A DNA stretch of 7,059 nucleotides, taken from NCBI GenBank assembly GCA_041838515.1, contig JBGYPP010000073.1, positions 1-7,059 on the forward strand, read 5' to 3'. Shown here piece by piece: positions 1 through 4,278 of this stretch (the stretch's first letter is position 1; every line of letters begins with the position of its first letter). The stretch is from JBGYPP01 sp041838515. GTDB lineage: Bacteria; Bacillota; Clostridia; Lachnospirales; Lachnospiraceae. The position numbers and the translations under genes are program-made. Below the pieces are notes generated by a model that saw only the letters and a list, made by a program, of their open reading frames with translations, ran no database searches and was not told the DNA's origin.

Positions 1-1
1 C

Positions 2-598
2 CACGGCCAGTACGGCCATGTAAAGATGCGCTTTAGCCCCTCCGGCAATCTGGAGGAGGCCTTTGTCTTTGAGCAGGAGGTGGTGGGCGGCGCCGTACCC
101 AAGAATTACTATCCTGCCGTGGAAAAGGGGTTGCAGGAATCCGTGCTCAAAGGTCCTCTGGCCGGTTATCCGGTGGTGGGCGTGCGTGCCGTACTCTACG
201 ACGGTTCCTATCACGCCGTGGACTCCTCGGAGATCGCTTTCAAGACGGCCACTGTCCAGGCTTTCAAAAAGGGCTTTATGGAGGCCTCTCCCGTGCTGCT
301 GGAGCCCATAGCCTCCCTGAAGGTGACTGTGCCGGATGCCTTTACCGGCGATGTCATGGGCGATCTCAACAAGCGCCGGGGCCGGGTGCTGGGCATGACG
401 CCCCTGCCGGGCGGCCGCCAGGTGGTGGAGGCGGATATACCCATGAGCGGTCTGTACGGATACTGCACGGACCTGCGCTCCATGACCGGAGGCGCCGGGG
501 ATTTCGCCTATGCCTTTGCCCGCTATGAGCAGGCTCCCTCAGATGTGCAGGAGAAGGAGGTAGCCGTCAGGGCCGCCGCTGCGGAGGCGGAGGAGTAG
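2..598 (+). CDS. fusA: Elongation factor G family protein, C-terminal part (domains IV and V), 5' partial
   Basis: This is the last 198 codons of an EF-G family translational GTPase; the GTPase domain and start lie upstream. The visible part opens with HGQYGHV, the conserved start of EF-G domain IV. It continues with VVGGAVPKNYYPAVEKG, LAGYPV, and the YDGSYHAVDSSE and AFK segments typical of domain IV. Domain V follows from about LLEPI (visible residue 105), with the highly conserved GDLNKRRGRVLGM and the YGYCTDLRSMTGG segment. In EF-G this half reaches the ribosomal A site and drives mRNA-tRNA translocation in the cytoplasm. Details such as MGDLNKRRGRVLGM and YCTDLRSMT fit the EF-G-like paralogue (FusA2 type) of clostridia better than canonical EF-G, so the symbol is approximate. 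The protein ends in an Ala/Glu-rich tail with a TAG stop. Internal ATG codons such as the one at 26 are not the true start. Family assignment is very secure; paralogue type is inference. Confidence 0.93.
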   Translation, partial: HGQYGHVKMRFSPSGNLEEAFVFEQEVVGGAVPKNYYPAVEKGLQESVLKGPLAGYPVVGVRAVLYDGSYHAVDSSEIAFKTATVQAFKKGFMEASPVLLEPIASLKVTVPDAFTGDVMGDLNKRRGRVLGMTPLPGGRQVVEADIPMSGLYGYCTDLRSMTGGAGDFAYAFARYEQAPSDVQEKEVAVRAAAAEAEE

Positions 599-603
599 GA
601 GGC

Positions 604-623
604 CGTTCCGGGCATTCCGGACG
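604..623 (+). other. Small inverted repeat just after the EF-G stop codon
   Basis: TCCGG at 607-611 and CCGGA at 617-621 form a 5-bp stem with a 5-nt loop. An alternative pairing from 604 to 623 gives seven pairs with one bulged T. It lies 5 nt after the EF-G stop. No T run follows, so it is not a terminator by itself. It could be a 3'-end stabilising hairpin or chance in GC-rich DNA. Confidence 0.25.
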
Positions 624-716
624 AAAGCAGGGCTGTCGGAGCCGGGGGGGCGGATGCCAGCCTCGGGGCAAGTCCGGAGGGTATTGGATATCGAAAGGAT
701 CTATAAGGATATATCG

Positions 717-767
717 CAGGGCCGCCGGCCGGGGGAGTTGCCTCCGGAGGGCGGCCCTGGCCCTTTT
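717..767 (+). terminator. GC-rich hairpin with short T run, probable EF-G transcript terminator
   Basis: A perfect 10-bp outer stem pairs 717-726 (CAGGGCCGCC) with 750-759 (GGCGGCCCTG). After a 2x2 internal loop, a second stem of seven pairs, one of them G-T, joins 729-735 to 741-747 around the loop AGTTG. The hairpin is followed by TTTT at 764-767, a weak U tract separated from the stem by four bases. Its position between the EF-G stop and the leuS promoter fits an intrinsic terminator. The short, offset T run makes termination efficiency uncertain. No T-box sequence precedes it, so a leuS attenuator is unlikely. Confidence 0.55.
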
Positions 768-797
768 GCGCTCCGGGGGCCTAGACTCCGGGCTTTC

Positions 798-826
798 TTG
801 ACACTAGAGCCAAAAAGTTATAAAAT
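798..826 (+). promoter_or_regulatory. Sigma-A type promoter for leuS
   Basis: A perfect -35 box TTGACA lies at 798-803. After a 17-nt spacer, TAAAAT at 821-826 matches the TATAAT -10 consensus at five of six positions. An overlapping TATAAA at 819-824 would leave a 15-nt spacer and is less likely. Transcription would begin near 832-835, giving a leader of about 50 nt before the leuS GTG. The element sits in a locally AT-rich stretch downstream of the GC-rich hairpin, as expected for an intergenic promoter. It probably also serves the sortase and repeat-protein genes downstream. Confidence 0.8.
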
Positions 827-871
827 TTTCTCAAAGTATGCCATAAATCGAAGAAAAAAAGCGGAAAAAGC

Positions 872-876
872 GGAGG
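872..876 (+). promoter_or_regulatory. Ribosome binding site of leuS (fixes the GTG start)
   Basis: GGAGG at 872-876 lies 7 nt upstream of GTG at 884. This is ideal Shine-Dalgarno spacing and supports the GTG start. The resulting N-terminus, MGIPYEHKSIEKRWQ, is normal for bacterial LeuRS. Confidence 0.85.
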
Positions 877-883
877 CGATATC

Positions 884-3298
884 GTGGGTATTCCATACGA
901 ACACAAGAGCATAGAGAAGCGCTGGCAGGGCATCTGGGAGGCGGAGAAGGCCTTTGCCACCAAGGAGGATTACAGCCTGCCCAAGTATTACTGTCTGGTG
1001 GAATTTCCCTATCCCTCGGGCCAGGGTCTGCACGTAGGCCATCCCCGGCCTTATACCGCCCTGGACATAGTGGCCAGGAAGCGGCGTATGCAGGGTTACA
1101 ATGTGCTCTATCCCATGGGTTGGGATGCCTTTGGCCTGCCCACGGAGAATTATGCCATACAAAACCATATACATCCCCAGATCGTCACCAAGAACAATGT
1201 GGCTCGCTTTAAGATGCAGCTTCAGGCGCTGGGGTATTCCTTTGACTGGGACAGGGAAATCAATACCACGGATCAGGAATATTACCGCTGGACCCAATGG
1301 ATATTTCTGAAAATGTTCAATGCCGGCCTGGCGTACAAGACCCAGATGCCCATCAACTGGTGCACATCCTGCAAGGTGGGATTGGCCAATGAGGAGGTTG
1401 TGGGCGGCGCCTGTGAGCGCTGCGGATCCCCCGTCGTGCGCCGCACCCGCAGCCAGTGGATGTTAAAAATTACACAATATGCCCAGAGGCTGTTGGACGA
1501 CCTGGCCAAGGTGGATTATGTGGAGAGGGTCAAGGTATCCCAGGCCAACTGGATAGGCAGATCCACCGGAGCGGAGCTGGATTTTGCGCTGGAGGGGCAT
1601 GAGGATAAGATACGCGTGTATACCACTCGCCCGGACACCCTCTTTGGCGCCACATATATGGTGCTGTCCCCCGAGCATCCGCTGGTGGACAAGTACAGGC
1701 AGAGCCTGAGCAACTGGGAGGATATAGAGGCGTATAGGGAGATGGCCGCCCGCAAGTCGGATTTTGAGCGCACACAGCTGTCCAAGGACAAGACCGGTGT
1801 GCCTCTGGAGGGCCTGCGCGCCATCAATCCCGCCACCGGCGCGCCCATACCCATATGGCTGTCAGATTATGTATTGATGGGATATGGCACCGGAGCCATC
1901 ATGGCCGTGCCCGCACATGATGGCAGGGACTGGGAATTTGCGGACAAATTCGGCCTGCCCATAGTGGAAGTGGTGGGCGGCTCCAGCCTGCCTGTGACCC
2001 AGCAGCCCTACGAGGATGTGGAAGAGGGCATAATGGTCAATTCCGGCTTCCTGAACGGCCTGACCGTGGCTGAGGCCAAAAAGGCTATGACGGATTGGCT
2101 GGAGGAGCAGGGCCTGGGCAGCTCCAAGGTGAATTTCAAGCTGAGGGACTGGGTATTCTCCCGTCAGAGGTATTGGGGGGAGCCCATACCCATAGTGCAT
2201 TGTGAGAAATGCGGCACCGTGGGCCTGCCGGAGGAGGATCTGCCTTTGACCCTGCCCCAGGTGGAGAGCTATATGCCCACGGACACGGGGGAATCCCCCT
2301 TGGCGGCCATGGAGGATTGGGTACATACCACCTGTCCCTGTTGCGGCGGCCCGGCCAAGAGGGAGACAGACACCATGCCCCAGTGGGCCGGTTCCTCCTG
2401 GTACTTCCTGCGGTATACGGATCCCTCAAACCCTCATGCGCTGGCCTCCAAGGAGGCGCTGGATTACTGGATGCCCGTGGACTGGTATAACGGAGGCATG
2501 GAGCATACCACCCTGCACCTCCTCTACTCCCGTTTCTGGCACAAGTTCCTCTATGACCAGGGCGTGTGCGGCGGAGAGGAGCCTTATGCCAAGCGCACCA
2601 GCCATGGCATGATACTGGGGGCCAATGGGGAGAAGATGTCCAAGTCCCGGGGCAATGTGGTCAATCCCGACGACATCGTCCAGGCCTATGGAGCGGACAC
2701 GCTGCGCACCTATGAGATGTTTATAGGCGCCTTTGAGCTGGGCGCGGCCTGGTCTGACGAAGGAGTGCGGGGCTGCCGCCGTTTCCTGGACCGGGTGTGG
2801 AAATTGCAGGATATGCTGGTGGAGGGGGATGCATACAGGCCGGCTCTGGAGAGGCGCATGCACCAGTGTATACAAAAAGTGGATGGGGATTTTGAAAATC
2901 TCAAATACAATACGGCTATAGCGGCGCTGATGAGCCTTATCAATGATTTTTACAAGGAGGGTTCTGTCAATAAGGCGGAGTTGCGCACTTTTCTGATTTT
3001 GCTCAATCCTGTGGCGCCCCATATCACCGAGGAGATGTGGGATGTGCTGGGCTTTGGCGGCCGCCTCTATGCGCAGGCCTGGCCGGAATTTGACCCGGCA
3101 AAGACCTTGGAGGACAGCATAGAGATTGCCCTGCAGATCAATGGCAAGGTCAAGGACCAGCTGTCCGTAGGCCGTGAGGAGGACAAGGAGTCCGTCCTGG
3201 CCAAGGCCAGGGAGAAGCTGGGGAATAGGCTGTCCGGCCAGATTGTCAAGGAGATTTGGGTGCTGGGCCGCCTGGTGAATTTCGTGGTCAAGGGCTGA
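884..3298 (+). CDS. leuS: Leucyl-tRNA synthetase (LeuRS)
   Basis: A complete 804-residue class Ia aminoacyl-tRNA synthetase that charges tRNA-Leu with leucine in the cytoplasm; the length is normal for a Firmicutes LeuRS. The catalytic fold carries the HIGH signature as HVGH (residues 50-53) after FPYPSGQG, and GLPTENYAIQ. The KMSKS loop is intact at 584-588 (GEKMSKSRGN). CxxC pairs at 160/163 and 177/180, and again at 440/443 and 484/487, look like zinc-binding knuckles. The CP1 editing domain, which hydrolyses mischarged tRNA, retains the threonine-rich TTRPDT (247-252) and HDGRD (345-349) motifs. WAGSSWYFLRYTDP begins at residue 501. The C-terminal half holds the anticodon-binding helical domain and the small terminal domain with LQINGKVKDQLSV. 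The start is GTG with a good Shine-Dalgarno and its own promoter. It probably leads an operon with the sortase 11 nt downstream. Nothing looks truncated, and function should be normal. Confidence 0.99.
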   Translation: MGIPYEHKSIEKRWQGIWEAEKAFATKEDYSLPKYYCLVEFPYPSGQGLHVGHPRPYTALDIVARKRRMQGYNVLYPMGWDAFGLPTENYAIQNHIHPQIVTKNNVARFKMQLQALGYSFDWDREINTTDQEYYRWTQWIFLKMFNAGLAYKTQMPINWCTSCKVGLANEEVVGGACERCGSPVVRRTRSQWMLKITQYAQRLLDDLAKVDYVERVKVSQANWIGRSTGAELDFALEGHEDKIRVYTTRPDTLFGATYMVLSPEHPLVDKYRQSLSNWEDIEAYREMAARKSDFERTQLSKDKTGVPLEGLRAINPATGAPIPIWLSDYVLMGYGTGAIMAVPAHDGRDWEFADKFGLPIVEVVGGSSLPVTQQPYEDVEEGIMVNSGFLNGLTVAEAKKAMTDWLEEQGLGSSKVNFKLRDWVFSRQRYWGEPIPIVHCEKCGTVGLPEEDLPLTLPQVESYMPTDTGESPLAAMEDWVHTTCPCCGGPAKRETDTMPQWAGSSWYFLRYTDPSNPHALASKEALDYWMPVDWYNGGMEHTTLHLLYSRFWHKFLYDQGVCGGEEPYAKRTSHGMILGANGEKMSKSRGNVVNPDDIVQAYGADTLRTYEMFIGAFELGAAWSDEGVRGCRRFLDRVWKLQDMLVEGDAYRPALERRMHQCIQKVDGDFENLKYNTAIAALMSLINDFYKEGSVNKAELRTFLILLNPVAPHITEEMWDVLGFGGRLYAQAWPEFDPAKTLEDSIEIALQINGKVKDQLSVGREEDKESVLAKAREKLGNRLSGQIVKEIWVLGRLVNFVVKG

Positions 3299-3300
3299 CC

Positions 3301-3304
3301 GGAG
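3301..3304 (+). promoter_or_regulatory. Ribosome binding site of the sortase gene
   Basis: GGAG at 3301-3304 begins two bases after the leuS TGA and ends 5 nt before the ATG at 3310. This favours ATG 3310 over an in-frame upstream ATG at 3256, which lies inside leuS and would add 18 residues with no clear purpose. Confidence 0.6.
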
Positions 3305-3309
3305 CGCCT

Positions 3310-4197
3310 ATGGGAAGAGAGAGGAGGGCGGCTGCACCCGAGGAATCCTCAGGTGTTGAGGTGCCGGAGGAACTGATAGAGAGGGAGCTGCGCAGGCAGG
3401 AGGGGCGCAGACGGTTTTTGCGGCTGCTGAGCCTGCTGCTGGCTCTGGGCAGCCTGGGGTATGTGGCCGTCTATGGCTATTTTGGATACAGGACCCAGAG
3501 AAATGTGGAGGATTTGGGCGTCCTGCGCAGCCAGGTGAATTTGGATTTTTGGGATTTGCTCAAGCAGGAGAGCGATAAAGCCAGGGAGCAGCAGGCGCTG
3601 GAGTATGCGCAGAGGCTGGAGGTGCTGCCGGAATATGAAAATTTGCTGAAGCAGAACCGAAAGCTGGTGGGATGGGTCAAAATAGCCGATACTATGATAG
3701 ATTACCCGGTGCTGCAGACCTCCAACAACGAGTATTACCTGGATCACAATTTTCGTCAGGAATACGACAAGAACGGCTCTATCTTTATGGACAAGGATTG
3801 TGATTTTGTGACTCCCAGCACCAACATCATACTCTATGGCCATCATATGAAGAGCGGACAGATGTTCGGACAATTGTCTAAATATGCTGATCAAGATTTT
3901 TATCAAAAGCATCCTCATATACAATTCGACACACTATATTCCCGTGGCGTTTATGAGGTGGTCTACGCATTCCGCTCCCCGGTCTACAGGGAGGAGGAGA
4001 TTGTTTTTAAGTACTACCAGTTTATCCAGGCGCTGAGCCAGAGGGAATTTGATTCCAATATGGACGCCATGGAGGCTTTGGCCTTGTATGATACGGGCAA
4101 GCGGCCGGTGTGGGGGGACAGCCTGCTGACGCTTTCCACCTGTGATTATGCGGCCGGCAGCGACCGCTTCGTGGTGGTGGCGCGCAGGATTTCTTAG
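3310..4197 (+). CDS. srtB: Class B sortase (membrane cysteine transpeptidase)
   Basis: A 295-residue sortase that cleaves a C-terminal sorting signal on secreted proteins and joins them to cell-wall peptidoglycan (or to another protein) on the outer face of the membrane. The N-terminus is a charged cytoplasmic tail (1-35, rich in Arg/Glu), followed by one membrane anchor (about 36-58, leucine-rich then YVAVYGYFGY) and an extracellular domain. The catalytic triad is complete: His178 in ILYGHHM (174-180), Cys278 in TLSTC (274-278) and Arg286 in SDRFVVVARR. The YGHHM and TLSTC forms, the GWVKIADTMIDYPVLQ segment and the long insert between His and Cys are typical of class B. Some class B enzymes handle haem-uptake proteins (NPQTN-like signals) and others build pili; no such partners are visible here. 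It begins 11 nt after leuS and lies 81 nt before a giant secreted repeat protein, its likely substrate. Codons for about residues 188-210 are unusually AT-rich. Family is secure; substrate is inference. Confidence 0.95.
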   Translation: MGRERRAAAPEESSGVEVPEELIERELRRQEGRRRFLRLLSLLLALGSLGYVAVYGYFGYRTQRNVEDLGVLRSQVNLDFWDLLKQESDKAREQQALEYAQRLEVLPEYENLLKQNRKLVGWVKIADTMIDYPVLQTSNNEYYLDHNFRQEYDKNGSIFMDKDCDFVTPSTNIILYGHHMKSGQMFGQLSKYADQDFYQKHPHIQFDTLYSRGVYEVVYAFRSPVYREEEIVFKYYQFIQALSQREFDSNMDAMEALALYDTGKRPVWGDSLLTLSTCDYAAGSDRFVVVARRIS

Positions 4198-4278
4198 ACG
4201 GCCTGGTTTTTTTCGCAGACAGCAAGAGGGGCTAGATAGGGGAGTTGTTGTCTTTTGGTTACGAAAAAGGAGTGGGAA
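4198..4278 (+). other. Short intergenic gap with a seven-T run
   Basis: These 81 nt separate the sortase stop from the next ATG. A run of seven T lies at 4207-4213. The only stem I find before it is 4 bp (CAGG 4185-4188 with CCTG 4202-4205, loop of 13), too weak for a convincing intrinsic terminator. I see no good -35/-10 pair. The simplest reading is read-through from the upstream genes, with partial attenuation possible. Confidence 0.4.
4267..4272 (+). promoter_or_regulatory. Ribosome binding site of the repeat-protein gene
   Basis: AAGGAG at 4267-4272 lies 6 nt before ATG 4279, a strong and well-spaced Shine-Dalgarno. It fixes the start directly ahead of a textbook signal peptide. Confidence 0.85.

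Noticed and set aside
599..800. Possible T-box riboswitch with 717-767 as its terminator.
   Set aside because: No T-box core sequence is present before the hairpin, no antiterminator alternative is evident, and the good promoter lies downstream of the hairpin instead of upstream.
654..914. An 86-codon open frame on the + strand in the EF-G/leuS gap.
   Set aside because: It reads straight through the hairpin and the leuS promoter and overlaps the leuS start. Its composition is that of random GC-rich DNA and it matches no family I know.
2426..3022. A 198-codon minus-strand open frame within leuS, and similar shorter ones throughout leuS.
   Set aside because: These are shadows of a complete, well-conserved leuS gene and have no independent start signals or recognisable domains.
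3256..3309. An upstream in-frame ATG at 3256 as the sortase start.
   Set aside because: It lies inside leuS, with no clear advantage over ATG 3310, which has GGAG 5 nt upstream and gives a normal charged N-terminal tail before the membrane anchor.
4185..4213. Intrinsic terminator after the sortase gene, suggested by a run of seven T.
   Set aside because: The only stem before the T run is 4 bp with a 13-nt loop, too weak to support a terminator call.
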